Assembly: GCF_003626975.1 (NCBI RefSeq)
Contig: NZ_CP032616.1
Location: forward strand, 3,720,001 to 3,784,000
DNA: 64,000 nucleotides
Source: Pseudomonas sp. DY-1
GTDB taxonomy: Bacteria; Pseudomonadota; Gammaproteobacteria; Pseudomonadales; Pseudomonadaceae
Direction of reading: 5' to 3'
Part shown: one piece after another, positions 52,843-61,421 of the stretch
How the letters are laid out: each line of letters starts with the position of its first letter
Position numbering within the stretch: the stretch's first letter is position 1
Made by a program: the position numbers and the translations under genes
Notes under the pieces: generated by a model
Told to the model about the DNA's origin: nothing
Databases searched by the model: none
Seen by the model: the letters and a program-made list of their open reading frames with translations, nothing else

Positions 52843-52944
52843 GTTTCGCTGTGCGCGGGGCAGACAGGCGCTGAACAACCTGTCCAGCTCCGCTGCCAGC
52901 TTCGCCGCGCACTCCTGATCCTCCCGTAGCCCCAGCAACCTCAT
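52792..52944 (-). CDS. possible 50-aa ORF coupled to the small membrane gene
   Basis: An ATG overlaps the stop of the 105-aa membrane gene (ATGA) and opens 50 codons (MRLLGLREDQECAAKLAAEL...) running 51 bases into the 3' end of the GST gene. The product is charged and helical with a basic tail. The coupling geometry favours it; the overlap with a convergent gene and lack of a known family argue against. Kept as tentative. Confidence 0.25.
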   Translation of the reverse strand: MRLLGLREDQECAAKLAAELDRLFSACLPRAQRNSVGRRRGQQRRALADG

Positions 52945-53258
52945 TCCACACCCCCCGATCGCCGGTACCAGAGGCGGAAGAAGCCTGCCGCCAGCACCAG
53001 CGCACCCTGGCCCAAGGCCGCGCAAAGTTCCAGGAAGGACCGCAGGGCCGGGTTGTTCGCGGCGTCCACCACGCCGGTCAGGCCCTGCCAGAAACCACCC
53101 GGAAGCAGCCACAGGGCCAGCCCCGCCAGTGGTTTTCCCGTGAACAGCCAGAGATCGATGAAACCGAAGGCGCCGGCGAACATCAGACTGCCGAGCAGCA
53201 GCACCGAAATCACCAGGCCGAGCAGGAAACAACCGCCGAATTGCACCAGTGCACGCAT
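52941..53258 (-). CDS. small membrane protein downstream of creD
   Basis: A 105-aa protein with two or three hydrophobic helices (FLLGLVISVLLLGSLMFAGA; LAGLALWLLPGGF; ALVLAAGFFRLWY). AGGAGG lies right before the ATG and the gene begins 12 bases after the creD stop, so it is cotranscribed with creD. No family recognised; envelope function likely from context. Confidence 0.7.
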   Translation of the reverse strand: MRALVQFGGCFLLGLVISVLLLGSLMFAGAFGFIDLWLFTGKPLAGLALWLLPGGFWQGLTGVVDAANNPALRSFLELCAALGQGALVLAAGFFRLWYRRSGGVE

Positions 53259-53270
53259 GGTCGCTCCTCC

Positions 53271-54620
53271 TCAGTTGCCGTTGGCTGGCTGGGCCCTGCC
53301 AACGCCGTACCAGTCGAGCTTGCGGGTCAGCACCATCACGCAGGCGAGCAGACCGAACACCAGCAGGGAGCCCATCAGCAGCGCATAGTCCTCTGCACTG
53401 AGCAGGCCGTAGAGCATTCCGTAGAGCGCCGCCAACCCCAGGGTGAAACCACCACCGCGCTGCCAACTGTGCAGCACGTGGCTGACATAAAACCCCACCA
53501 GCGCCACACAGGCTGACGCCGAGATGGCATAGGCAATGACGAACTCCAGGTGCTCGGACAACGACAGCAGCAACAGGTAGAAGAATGCCAGGGCCAGCCC
53601 CACCAGCCCGTACTGCACCGGGTGCACCGCCAGACGCTTGAGCACTTCCATCAGGAAGAAGCCGGCGAAGGTCAGGGCGACGAACAACAAGGCGTATTTG
53701 ATGGCGCGGTCGGTCTTCAGGTACTGATCCACCGGGTCAACGAAACTCACGCCGAAGTCCCGCGAGTAGAAGGCATCGCACTGCTCACCATCGGTGCACT
53801 GCGCCAGCGCTTCCTGCAGGTTCGTGGCGAAGAAGCTGGTCTGCCAGGTAGCGCTGAAGCCGTTGGCATCGATGTTGCGCTCGCTCGGCAGGAACTCGCC
53901 GATGAAGCTCGGGTGCGGCCAGGACGAGCTCAATTCCACTCGCGAATCGCGGCCCACCGGCGTGACGCTCAGGCTGGACGTGCCCTGCAGCTTGAGGTCG
54001 AAGGCAAAGTCGAGGCTCTGCACGACGCCCGCCTGCAGCGACGCCAACGGCACATGGACGCCCCCGTTCAGCAGGCGATCGCCGCTGCCGGGCTGGAAGT
54101 CCAGGGACTGGCCGTTCAAACGCAGCTTCAGGGCATTGCCGATGCCGCGGATATCACTGATACCCACTGCCAGGAACGGCTGTTCGAAGCGGTAATCCCC
54201 GAGGTCGTCGCCGATGCCATAGTTGGCCGGAACCAGAATCTGCCCGCTGATCTGGCTGTCACTCTTGTACAGCCGCGCCTTGTAGATGCCCCGCGCACGC
54301 AGCTCGGTGTCGACGCTTCCGGCCAGGTTGAAGCGCTCCGGGAGGAAGTACAGCCGGCTGCTCACCTCGCGTTCCTCCAGATGGCGCTGGCCGGTCTGCT
54401 CGTAGGTCTTCCACTCGCGCACCGTGCGCTTGTAGGGCACCACGAGGATCGGCCCGGTGATCCGCTGGCTGTAGCTGGAACTCTGGGCGATGTTCGCCAG
54501 TACGCCATCACGCGCAGCCTGGCGTTCTCCGATCAGACCGTCGATCAGCATCAGCGGGATCATCAACAACAGCATCAACAGGGCGATGGTGCCCAGCTTG
54601 AATCCGAGGGTTCGGGTCAT
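53271..54620 (-). CDS. creD: inner membrane protein CreD
   Basis: A 449-aa protein: an N-terminal helix (LGTIALLMLLLMIPLMLIDG), a large periplasmic domain to about residue 300 with paired Cys (CTDGEQC), then five or six C-terminal helices. It is the principal target of CreBC and contributes to envelope homeostasis and beta-lactam tolerance. creBC lies upstream, separated by a CBS-domain gene. A short direct repeat precedes the gene. GGAGAG before the ATG. Confidence 0.9.
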   Translation of the reverse strand: MTRTLGFKLGTIALLMLLLMIPLMLIDGLIGERQAARDGVLANIAQSSSYSQRITGPILVVPYKRTVREWKTYEQTGQRHLEEREVSSRLYFLPERFNLAGSVDTELRARGIYKARLYKSDSQISGQILVPANYGIGDDLGDYRFEQPFLAVGISDIRGIGNALKLRLNGQSLDFQPGSGDRLLNGGVHVPLASLQAGVVQSLDFAFDLKLQGTSSLSVTPVGRDSRVELSSSWPHPSFIGEFLPSERNIDANGFSATWQTSFFATNLQEALAQCTDGEQCDAFYSRDFGVSFVDPVDQYLKTDRAIKYALLFVALTFAGFFLMEVLKRLAVHPVQYGLVGLALAFFYLLLLSLSEHLEFVIAYAISASACVALVGFYVSHVLHSWQRGGGFTLGLAALYGMLYGLLSAEDYALLMGSLLVFGLLACVMVLTRKLDWYGVGRAQPANGN

Positions 54621-54686
54621 GGCGACTCTCCTTGTGTCGGGATGGGGAGAGTCTGCTGAGCGCCTGAGGTGGGCTTATGGGGAATG

Positions 54687-54702
54687 TGTGGAGAGTGTGT
54701 GG
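54687..54702 (-). promoter_or_regulatory. direct repeat upstream of creD, possible CreB site
   Basis: Minus strand CCACA-N6-CCACA, period 11, about 70 bases before creD. The known cre tag (TTCAC-N6-TTCAC) has the same spacing but a different sequence, so this is only a positional candidate. Confidence 0.25.
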
Positions 54703-54737
54703 GGATTGGGAGGCAGAAGCTTGTTGCGGTGTGCTTC

Positions 54738-54791
54738 TTCTGTGGGGGCGAACTCATTCGCCAAGGGCAGCGCAGCTGACCCTTTTCATAA
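54738..54791. repeat. REP-type repeat
   Basis: TCTGTGGGGGCGAACTCATTCGCC followed by GGCAGCGCAGCTGACC, a diverged copy of the window's REP unit. Confidence 0.6.
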
Positions 54792-54822
54792 CCTGCGTCC
54801 GATTTGCTCACCAGGCCCGATC

Positions 54823-54886
54823 GCAGGGTACGCCGTGCGCAACGGAAGTCCGCCCCATAAGCAGAGGTGCGCACAGCGCACCCTAC
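54823..54886. repeat. inverted repeat, GTAGGGTGCGCTGTGCGCA family
   Basis: GCAGGGTACGCCGTGCGCA and the inverted TGCGCACAGCGCACCCTAC match at 16 of 19 positions around a 26-base loop. A second class of intergenic repeat placed between the CBS gene and creD. Confidence 0.65.
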
Positions 54887-54910
54887 AAGTGAGGCCAACC
54901 TGCGGTTGGG

Positions 54911-55345
54911 TTATGCCCCGCGAATGTACTGCTCCAGATGCTGGATCAGGCTTTCCTGTTCGGCGGTGATGTCGCGAACCAGGTCGCGGATGGAGAGCAG
55001 GCCCACCAGCTTGCCGTCGTGCAGTACAGGCAGGTGACGCAGGTTCTTTTCGGTCATCAGCTGCATGCAGTACTGGTTGCTGTCACGCGGGGTCACCACG
55101 AAGAGATTGGAGGTCATCACTTCTTCGATGGTGGTGGCATAGGCCGAACGTTCCAGCGCGGCCACACGGCGGACGAAGTCGCGCTCGGTGACGATGCCCA
55201 CCAGTTCACCGCCCTGAATCACTACCAGCGCGCCAATGTCCTTCTCGGCCATCAGCAGGGCGGCTTCCAGTACGGTGGTCGTCGGGTCGACGCTGAAGAG
55301 TTGGGTATGGGATTTGGCTCTGAGAATCTCGGCGACGGTTTTCAT
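54911..55345 (-). CDS. CBS-pair domain protein
   Basis: A 144-aa protein consisting of two CBS domains (TTVLEAALLMAEKDIGALVV; IVTERDFVRRVAAL; NLRHLPVLHDGKLVGLLSIR) that usually bind adenine nucleotides. AGGAG precedes the ATG at 55345. It sits between creC and creD, an insertion relative to the contiguous creBCD I recall for P. aeruginosa. Repeats follow it, so creD is probably transcribed from its own promoter. Confidence 0.85.
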   Translation of the reverse strand: MKTVAEILRAKSHTQLFSVDPTTTVLEAALLMAEKDIGALVVIQGGELVGIVTERDFVRRVAALERSAYATTIEEVMTSNLFVVTPRDSNQYCMQLMTEKNLRHLPVLHDGKLVGLLSIRDLVRDITAEQESLIQHLEQYIRGA

Positions 55346-55531
55346 CCAGCAGCTCCTGAAGGGCCTGAGGTTCTTGTAGTCAAAGGTCGACGCTTTGCAA
55401 AACGACTGAATCAAGAATCAAGCCAAAACCTGGTTACAGGGTGGCGACACCCGCCGAAAGTCAGGGCGTTGTCCTGGTCAATTTATAGTCGATGGTGGAT
55501 ACGGCCGACGTCACCGGGCGGCGGCCGCATA

Positions 55532-56962
55532 TCAATCCACGACGGCAGGTAGTCGCAGGCAGGCTTCGACGCCACCCTCGACATTCAGTACACGCAGTTC
55601 TCCGCCATGGAGCCCGGCCACTTCCTGCACGAAATTGAGGCCGAGGCCGGTGCTCTTGCGCCCCGTTGCAGGGCGCGGCAGCGAATAGAAGCGCTCGGTG
55701 AGGCGCGGCAGCGCGAACTCGGGGATGGGTTCTCCCTGGTTGAACACGCGCAGCTCGAGCCAATCGCCCTGCTGCGCGGTTTCCAGCCGCAGCAGGCCAC
55801 CGGAGGGGGTAAAGTCCAGGGCGTTGTCCAGCAGGTTCGCCAAGGCCTGGCTAAGTAGGAATCGCTCGCCGATCGCGCACAATCCTGGTGCGATCCGGTT
55901 CTCAACCTGCAAGCCCGCTGTTTCGATCCGCGCCGCCTGGGCTTGCAGCAACTCATCAGCCAGTTCGCGAAGCGGCACCGGCACCTGCTCCTCCAGCCCC
56001 TGGCGCTGCTCTACCTGGGCCAGGTTGAGCAGCCGTTCGACCAGTTGTTGCAGGCGCGCCCCCTCGTTGCCGATGTTGGCCACGAAGCGCTGCCGCTGTT
56101 CGGCCGGCATCTCGCCTTCCAATAGTTCGGCGGCGCCGCGAATGGCCGCCAACGGGCTCTTCAGCTCATGGGTCAAGGTATGCACGTAGCGCTCGACATA
56201 GGCCTTGCCTTCCAACTGGGTACGCATGCGCTCCACCGCGGTCGCCAGTTGGCGCAGCTCCCCGCCGCTCATGGCCGGCAGTTCCGCGCGCTGCCCTTCA
56301 CTCACCGCCTGGGCGTAGTTGCGCAGGCGCCACAGCGAGCGGCTCAGCCACCAGGAGAGCAACCCGCCCACCAACAGGCCGAGGCCGATCAATCCGGCAC
56401 CGAGCCAGGCCAGGCGTCTCTGCGAGCGCTCGATGTACGGCTGCAGCGAAGCGTTGGGCTTGGCGACCGAGACGACGCCGATGATCCGCTCGCCATCGCG
56501 GATCGGCGCGGCTACGTACATGACCGACGAATCCGGGTCGTTCGGGTCTTCCCGGCTGGAGCGCGCGCCATATTGGCCGCGCAGGGTCAGGTAGACATCG
56601 TTCCAGCGCGAATAGTCCTGGCCCACCGCTACGCCACTGGAGTCCAGTAGCACCACGCCTCGGTTGTCAGTGACGTAGATACGGTGGTTCACCTGCGTCT
56701 TGCGAACGCCCCAGATGTCCGCCCCTGGCTGACGCTGGCCGTATGCGCGCAGCAGCTCGGGCAGGCGGCCCTGGTCGAGGGTGCCGGCGCGCACCTCGTC
56801 ACGCAGGATTTCTGCCAGCAGGTTGGCGGTGTCCACCAGGGTTTCCTCGGTGGTCTGCCGCACGCCCGGGCGGATTTCGTCCATCACCGTACTGAGCACG
56901 AACCAGCCGGCCAGCCCGACGAAGAGGAAGTAGGCCAGGAAGATACGAATGCCCAAAGGCAT
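55532..56962 (-). CDS. creC: sensor histidine kinase CreC
   Basis: A 476-aa membrane kinase: N-terminal helix (residues 7-26), periplasmic sensor to about 185, second helix (LAWLGAGLIGLGLLVGGLLS), HAMP, phosphoacceptor H265 in THELKSPLAAIRG, and ATPase motifs LLDNALDFTP and GLGLNFV. It partners CreB in carbon-source and beta-lactam stress responses. Starts one base inside the creB stop (TGATG). Confidence 0.92.
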   Translation of the reverse strand: MPLGIRIFLAYFLFVGLAGWFVLSTVMDEIRPGVRQTTEETLVDTANLLAEILRDEVRAGTLDQGRLPELLRAYGQRQPGADIWGVRKTQVNHRIYVTDNRGVVLLDSSGVAVGQDYSRWNDVYLTLRGQYGARSSREDPNDPDSSVMYVAAPIRDGERIIGVVSVAKPNASLQPYIERSQRRLAWLGAGLIGLGLLVGGLLSWWLSRSLWRLRNYAQAVSEGQRAELPAMSGGELRQLATAVERMRTQLEGKAYVERYVHTLTHELKSPLAAIRGAAELLEGEMPAEQRQRFVANIGNEGARLQQLVERLLNLAQVEQRQGLEEQVPVPLRELADELLQAQAARIETAGLQVENRIAPGLCAIGERFLLSQALANLLDNALDFTPSGGLLRLETAQQGDWLELRVFNQGEPIPEFALPRLTERFYSLPRPATGRKSTGLGLNFVQEVAGLHGGELRVLNVEGGVEACLRLPAVVD

Positions 56963-57648
56963 CAGGCGTGATCCGGCGAGTAGCTGTAGCCCAGGCCGCG
57001 ATGGGTCTGGATGGGCTCGGCGGTTGGCGCTACCTGGCGCAGCTTGGCGCGCAGGCTCTTGATGTGGCTGTCGATGTTGCGTTCGTAGCCGGCGTCGGCG
57101 GCCACGCCCAGGGCATCCAGCAACTGTTCGCGACTGAAGACCCTTTCGGGTTGCGCCAGCAGGGCCTGGAGCAGACGGAATTCATGACGGGTCAGTCCGA
57201 GCAGCTGGCCGTGGTAGTGGATGCGCACCCGCTCTCCGTCCACCAGGAATGGCCCGCCGGCGCTGGGCGCCGCTGTCGTGTCGCGAGGGGCCGTGCGCTT
57301 GAGGATCGCACGCACGCGGGCCGCGACTTCGCGAGGACTGAAAGGCTTCACCACGTAATCGTCAGCGCCGATCTCCAGGCCAACCACCCGGTCAATTTCG
57401 GCGTTGCGCGCGGTGAGAAACAGCACCGGCACCTCGGAGAAACGCCGCAACGCCTTGCACAGTTCGAAGCCGCTGGTATCCGGCAGGCCCACGTCGAGGA
57501 TGACCAGGTCCACCGCTTGCTGGCGCAGCAGTTCCAGCGCCGGTCCGCCGAGGTTGAGCCAGGTCGTGGCATTACCGTCGGCCTCAAGGGCATAGACCAG
57601 TGTGTCGGCGATGGACGATTCATCTTCGACGATGAGGATGTGCGGCAT
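56962..57648 (-). CDS. creB: response regulator CreB
   Basis: A 228-aa OmpR-family regulator: receiver with acidic E8-D9, phosphoacceptor D52 (VILDVGLPDTSG), and K in VVKPFSPREV; C-terminal winged helix (LTRHEFRLLQALLAQPERVF, YERNIDSHIKSLRAKL). Activates creD. Coupled to creC. Upstream gene is the zinc-protease-like gene, separated by a hairpin. Confidence 0.92.
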   Translation of the reverse strand: MPHILIVEDESSIADTLVYALEADGNATTWLNLGGPALELLRQQAVDLVILDVGLPDTSGFELCKALRRFSEVPVLFLTARNAEIDRVVGLEIGADDYVVKPFSPREVAARVRAILKRTAPRDTTAAPSAGGPFLVDGERVRIHYHGQLLGLTRHEFRLLQALLAQPERVFSREQLLDALGVAADAGYERNIDSHIKSLRAKLRQVAPTAEPIQTHRGLGYSYSPDHA

Positions 57649-57674
57649 GGGCGTCCCGGCTCATGGAGGTGACA

Positions 57675-57702
57675 GGGGAAAGTGCCGCAGGGCACTCTCC
57701 CC
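57675..57702. promoter_or_regulatory. hairpin between the zinc-protease-like gene and creB
   Basis: GGGGAAAGTGCC-GCAG-GGCACTCTCCCC: twelve-base arms with one mismatch. No T run, so more likely an RNA processing or attenuation structure than a terminator. Confidence 0.45.
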
Positions 57703-57707
57703 GTCAA

Positions 57708-58220
57708 TCAGCACTGCGGCTTGCCGGCGGTGAACTTGCGTCCGGCGTAGACGGCGGCCTTGAACTCGCGCAGGGCCTTGGCGCCGATCAGCAGCGGGTA
57801 GTTGAAGCTGGAACGGTCGGTGAGGTTGACCTCCACCGTACGCTTCACGCCGCCCAGGCACATCTCCATGTCCACCACCGGACGCTTGGAAATCTCCGCC
57901 GAGGGCGCTTCGTCCTCCTCGCCCAGTTCGTCGGCGCGGTTCTTGATCTTGCTCATGCGTGACAGGCGATGCTCGAACACCGTGTCATCGGCACCCTTGG
58001 TGGCGAGGCGGAAGCGCACCCATTCTTCGCCATCGCGCTTGAAGCGTTCGATGTCCTTGGCTGAAAGAGACGCGGTAAGGGCACCGGTATCCATCTTCGC
58101 CTTCATGGTCTGGCCGATCTCCGGCAGGCGCACGTACTCGTAGCGGCCGTAAAGGGTGGGTTCCTCGGCGGCGACAGCAGGCAGGGCCACCAGTGCAAGC
58201 AGGGCAATCAGGGGTTTCAA
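57708..58220 (-). CDS. retropepsin-like ATP-dependent zinc protease family protein
   Basis: A 170-aa exported protein: signal peptide to about residue 18 (LPAVAAEE), then the aspartic-protease-like core KMDTGALTASL with the active-site DTGA and a C-terminal NYPLLIGAKALREF. Annotated widely as an ATP-dependent zinc protease, the fold is a retropepsin-like (RimB/SLC) domain. Immediately precedes creB, as I recall for PA0462 of P. aeruginosa, so a link with the envelope response is plausible. Confidence 0.82.
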   Translation of the reverse strand: MKPLIALLALVALPAVAAEEPTLYGRYEYVRLPEIGQTMKAKMDTGALTASLSAKDIERFKRDGEEWVRFRLATKGADDTVFEHRLSRMSKIKNRADELGEEDEAPSAEISKRPVVDMEMCLGGVKRTVEVNLTDRSSFNYPLLIGAKALREFKAAVYAGRKFTAGKPQC

Positions 58221-58283
58221 CGCAGTCTCTCCTGGTTGAGGGGGTACGGTTCTGGGACTGGCCGGAGGGCCAATGGTTCGGAT

Positions 58284-59522
58284 TCAATCGAATAGAGAGC
58301 CGCGTCCGTTTGTCACTCCGCTCCAGAGCTCATCGAGTTTCTTGAAACCCCAGTCCTCTGGCGACTCGCGGCTTTCGATGCGATCGCCCCTGGACAGGTC
58401 GACCACTTCCTGGGGAATGGGCACCTTGGATCGGGCCGAGAAGAACACCTTCACCCGAGGGGTCAACAGCGACTGCGGATGCTGCTCCAGCACCACGCCG
58501 AGGCGGCCGCTTTCCAGCCGCACCAGCGAGCCGGTGGGGTAGATTCCAACGGATTTGACGAAGGCCTGGAACACATGGGGATCGAAGTGGCCCTTGGTCC
58601 ACTCGGCCATCTTGCGCAGCGCTTCGGCGGGGCTCCAGCCCTGCTTGTAGGGGCGATCGGAGGTGATGGCGTCGTACACATCGCAGATCGCCGCCATGCG
58701 CGCCAGCAGGCTGATCTTCTCGCCAGCGAGGCGATGCGGATAGCCGGTCCCGTCGAACTTCTCGTGGTGATGCAGGCAGACGTCCAGTACCGCGGCACTG
58801 ACCTGACGGCTATCGAGCAGGATGCGCGCGCCGGCCGTGGGATGCTTGCGCACCTCGATGAATTCGCCATCCGTGAGTTTGTCCGGCTTGTTCAGCAGCT
58901 CCAACGGCACCGCCATCTTGCCTATGTCGTGCAGCAGGCCGGCCAGGCCCGCTTCGCGCACCTGGTCGTCAGCCATCCCCAACTGACGCGCCAGCGCCAC
59001 CATCAGCGCGCAAACGGCCACCGAGTGCATGTAGGTGTATTCGTCGCTGGTCTTCAGTCGCGCCAGGCTGATCAGCGCATTGGGGTGGCGGATCACCGAC
59101 TCGGTGATCTGCTCCACAAGGACGGCGGCCTGCTCCACTTCCACGGCGTGGCCCAGTCTGGCGTCGTTGAACATTGCCACCACCGCCTGCTTGGAGCGGG
59201 CGCACAGGCGCAAGGCACGGCCTACTTCCTCTTCCAGGCTGACCGGCTCGGCGGTGTGGACTGGAGCCTGCGCCTCCGCCGACTGCAACTGGCCTTCGGC
59301 CTGCGCTTCGACCTCTTCGGCGCTTTCCCCTGCGTCGACATCCAATCCCCTGGCAGTGTCGATCCAGACTTCGCCCACAGTGCTGTCGACAATGCGTTGC
59401 AGGTCCTTGCCGCTGGCCAGGAGGAAACTGGTCTTCCAGAAGGGATGGTCCATCCATGAGCCGCACAACTCCTGGATGTACATGCCGATTCGCAAATCGG
59501 CCACGGCTATTCGTTTCAGCAC
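58284..59522 (-). CDS. HD-GYP cyclic di-GMP phosphodiesterase
   Basis: A 412-aa protein: DUF3391 N-terminal domain (residues 1-about 110), then an HD-GYP domain with HDIGK at 198-202, the [12 protein letters not shown] signature (GYP at 260-262) and later KVFFSARS. The metal ligands and GYP are intact, so cyclic di-GMP hydrolysis is expected. No membrane segment. With the GGDEF gene at 29.5 kb the window holds one synthase and one hydrolase, but they are not linked. Confidence 0.88.
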   Translation of the reverse strand: MLKRIAVADLRIGMYIQELCGSWMDHPFWKTSFLLASGKDLQRIVDSTVGEVWIDTARGLDVDAGESAEEVEAQAEGQLQSAEAQAPVHTAEPVSLEEEVGRALRLCARSKQAVVAMFNDARLGHAVEVEQAAVLVEQITESVIRHPNALISLARLKTSDEYTYMHSVAVCALMVALARQLGMADDQVREAGLAGLLHDIGKMAVPLELLNKPDKLTDGEFIEVRKHPTAGARILLDSRQVSAAVLDVCLHHHEKFDGTGYPHRLAGEKISLLARMAAICDVYDAITSDRPYKQGWSPAEALRKMAEWTKGHFDPHVFQAFVKSVGIYPTGSLVRLESGRLGVVLEQHPQSLLTPRVKVFFSARSKVPIPQEVVDLSRGDRIESRESPEDWGFKKLDELWSGVTNGRGSLFD

Positions 59523-59675
59523 GTCGGGTTCGCATGGCAGGCGATATCAGGGCGACAGCATAATCCAGCTCGGCCAGCCGGACACAGGCACCTGTAGCCA
59601 GGGCTGACCGCTCGTCGCATCGGCAGCGACTGGTTATGATGGCGCGCACACCAGAGGACGAGGAGTCGAGGACCC

Positions 59676-60569
59676 ATGCGGCCGTTGCTGACCGGAATCG
59701 CCACCACCCTGCTGCTGTTGCTCAACACCCTGATCCTGATCGGCCCGATGCTGGCCGTCGCCCTGCTCAAGCTGGTCCTGCCCGGCCAGGCACTGCGCGA
59801 CGCCTGCTCACGCGGCGTGATGTGGATCGCCGAAGCCTGGGCAGAGAACTGCAAGCGTGTGTTCGCCGTGTTCACCCCGACCCACTGGGATATCCGTGGC
59901 GGCGAGGGGCTGCGCAACGACACGTCCTACCTGGTCATCAGCAACCACCAGTCCTGGGTGGACATTCCCGCGCTGGTCCAGGCCTTCAACCGCAAGGCGC
60001 CCTACTTCAAGTTCTTCCTGAAGAAGGAGCTGATCTGGGTGCCCTTCCTCGGGCTGGCCTTCTGGGCCCTCGACTACCCCTTCATGAAGCGCTACAGCAA
60101 GGCCTTCCTGGACAAACACCCGGAGATGAAGGGCAAGGACCTGGAAATCACCAAAGCCGCCTGCGAGAAGTTCAAGCGCATGCCGGTAACAGTGGTGAAC
60201 TACCTCGAAGGCACCCGATTCACTCCCGTGAAACACGCCAACCAGGGTTCGCCCTACCAGTACCTGCTCAAACCCAAGGCCGGCGGCGTCGCCTTCGTCC
60301 TGGCCGCGCTGGGCGAGCAACTGGATGCCATTCTCGACGTCACCCTGATTTACCCCGGTAACGGCGTGCCGGGTTTCTGGGCGTTGCTGTCCGGCCGGGT
60401 GCCACAGGTCATCGTGGATATCCAGACCCGTCCGCTGGACCCCGCCCTGTGGCAGGGCGATTACGAGAACGATGGGGAATTCCGCCAGTACGTGCAGAAC
60501 TGGGTGAGCCTGCTATGGCAGGAAAAGGACGCGCGCATCGGCCAGCTGCGTGCGCAGGTGCGGGGCTAG
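59676..60569 (+). CDS. PlsC-family lysophospholipid acyltransferase (YihG type)
   Basis: A 297-aa membrane acyltransferase with an N-terminal hydrophobic helix, the catalytic NHQSWVD (H91, D96; NHx4D motif), KKELIWVPFLGLAFW and the YLEGTRFT acceptor site. YihG-type enzymes place polyunsaturated or particular acyl chains at sn-2 of phosphatidic acid. Stands alone, divergent from the HD-GYP gene. Confidence 0.88.
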   Translation: MRPLLTGIATTLLLLLNTLILIGPMLAVALLKLVLPGQALRDACSRGVMWIAEAWAENCKRVFAVFTPTHWDIRGGEGLRNDTSYLVISNHQSWVDIPALVQAFNRKAPYFKFFLKKELIWVPFLGLAFWALDYPFMKRYSKAFLDKHPEMKGKDLEITKAACEKFKRMPVTVVNYLEGTRFTPVKHANQGSPYQYLLKPKAGGVAFVLAALGEQLDAILDVTLIYPGNGVPGFWALLSGRVPQVIVDIQTRPLDPALWQGDYENDGEFRQYVQNWVSLLWQEKDARIGQLRAQVRG

Positions 60570-60597
60570 GCGCCGAAACGCCCGCCCGCGAGTTGCT

Positions 60598-61230
60598 TCA
60601 GGTCGACAGGCCATTCACCGGAACGGCCTGGCCAGCCGGATTGGCCGGGCTGGACGGCACCTGCGGTACGGTCCATTGCCAGAGGCTGCCAAGGTTCTGC
60701 AGCAGCGATTCGGCCAGGCCCTGCTGGCCGAGGAAGGACAGGATCAGCGGAGCGAACCGGCCGATCAGGCCGCTATCCATCCCCAGCGAACCGAACGCCT
60801 GGCTCACGTCAGTCATGCTGTGCATCTGCTGACCGGCGAGCACGCCGGGCTGACTGCCCAGGACGTTGCCCGACTGCTGGCCGAGCAAGCCGCCGATGCT
60901 GCTGAGCAACCCCTGGGTATTAGGATCAGTGAGCACACCTACACCCGGCACCGCCTGGTCGAGCTGGGCAAACTGGTCGGCCGGCAGATTGTTGCGCGCC
61001 AGGCCGAACAACGCGGTCAGTCCACCCAGAGCCTGCTCCGGGCTGACTTGCAACTGGCCACCCAACTGCTCCAGCAACGCCGCCGACTCCGCTGGCGCAA
61101 CACCCGGTGCCGTCTCCTGATGCCCGCTCGCGGCAGCGGCGGCGACGACATCGCCCAGGGTAACGGCGAATACCGGGCTGGCCGCCAGGGTCAGCATGGT
61201 CGCCAGTGTCAGGCTTCGGGAAATGTGCAT
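60598..61230 (-). CDS. DUF2780 family exported protein
   Basis: A 210-aa protein with a signal peptide (cleavage after PVFA, residue 22) and the DUF2780 (VcgC/VcgE) pattern: LLEQLGGQLQVSPEQALGGL and GLLSSIGGLLGQQSG, ending in a Pro-rich tail. Function unknown; several Pseudomonas carry one copy. Its hydrophobic repeats suggest a periplasmic or surface assembly. Confidence 0.75.
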   Translation of the reverse strand: MHISRSLTLATMLTLAASPVFAVTLGDVVAAAAASGHQETAPGVAPAESAALLEQLGGQLQVSPEQALGGLTALFGLARNNLPADQFAQLDQAVPGVGVLTDPNTQGLLSSIGGLLGQQSGNVLGSQPGVLAGQQMHSMTDVSQAFGSLGMDSGLIGRFAPLILSFLGQQGLAESLLQNLGSLWQWTVPQVPSSPANPAGQAVPVNGLST

Positions 61231-61421
61231 AGGTCGACCTCAAGGAAAAGTCCGCGCCGGAACACTACGTACCGGACTGTGAGCGGAGACTCGGCCTTAT
61301 GACTGCGGCACCGGGGTCTGCGTTCCCGACATTCTGTCGGTTGCCTGGCGTCGCCCCCGGACATCCCTGCACACGGCAGCCGTGAACTAGCCTTGAAGAA
61401 CACCCTCCCCGGTCTGCCGCC

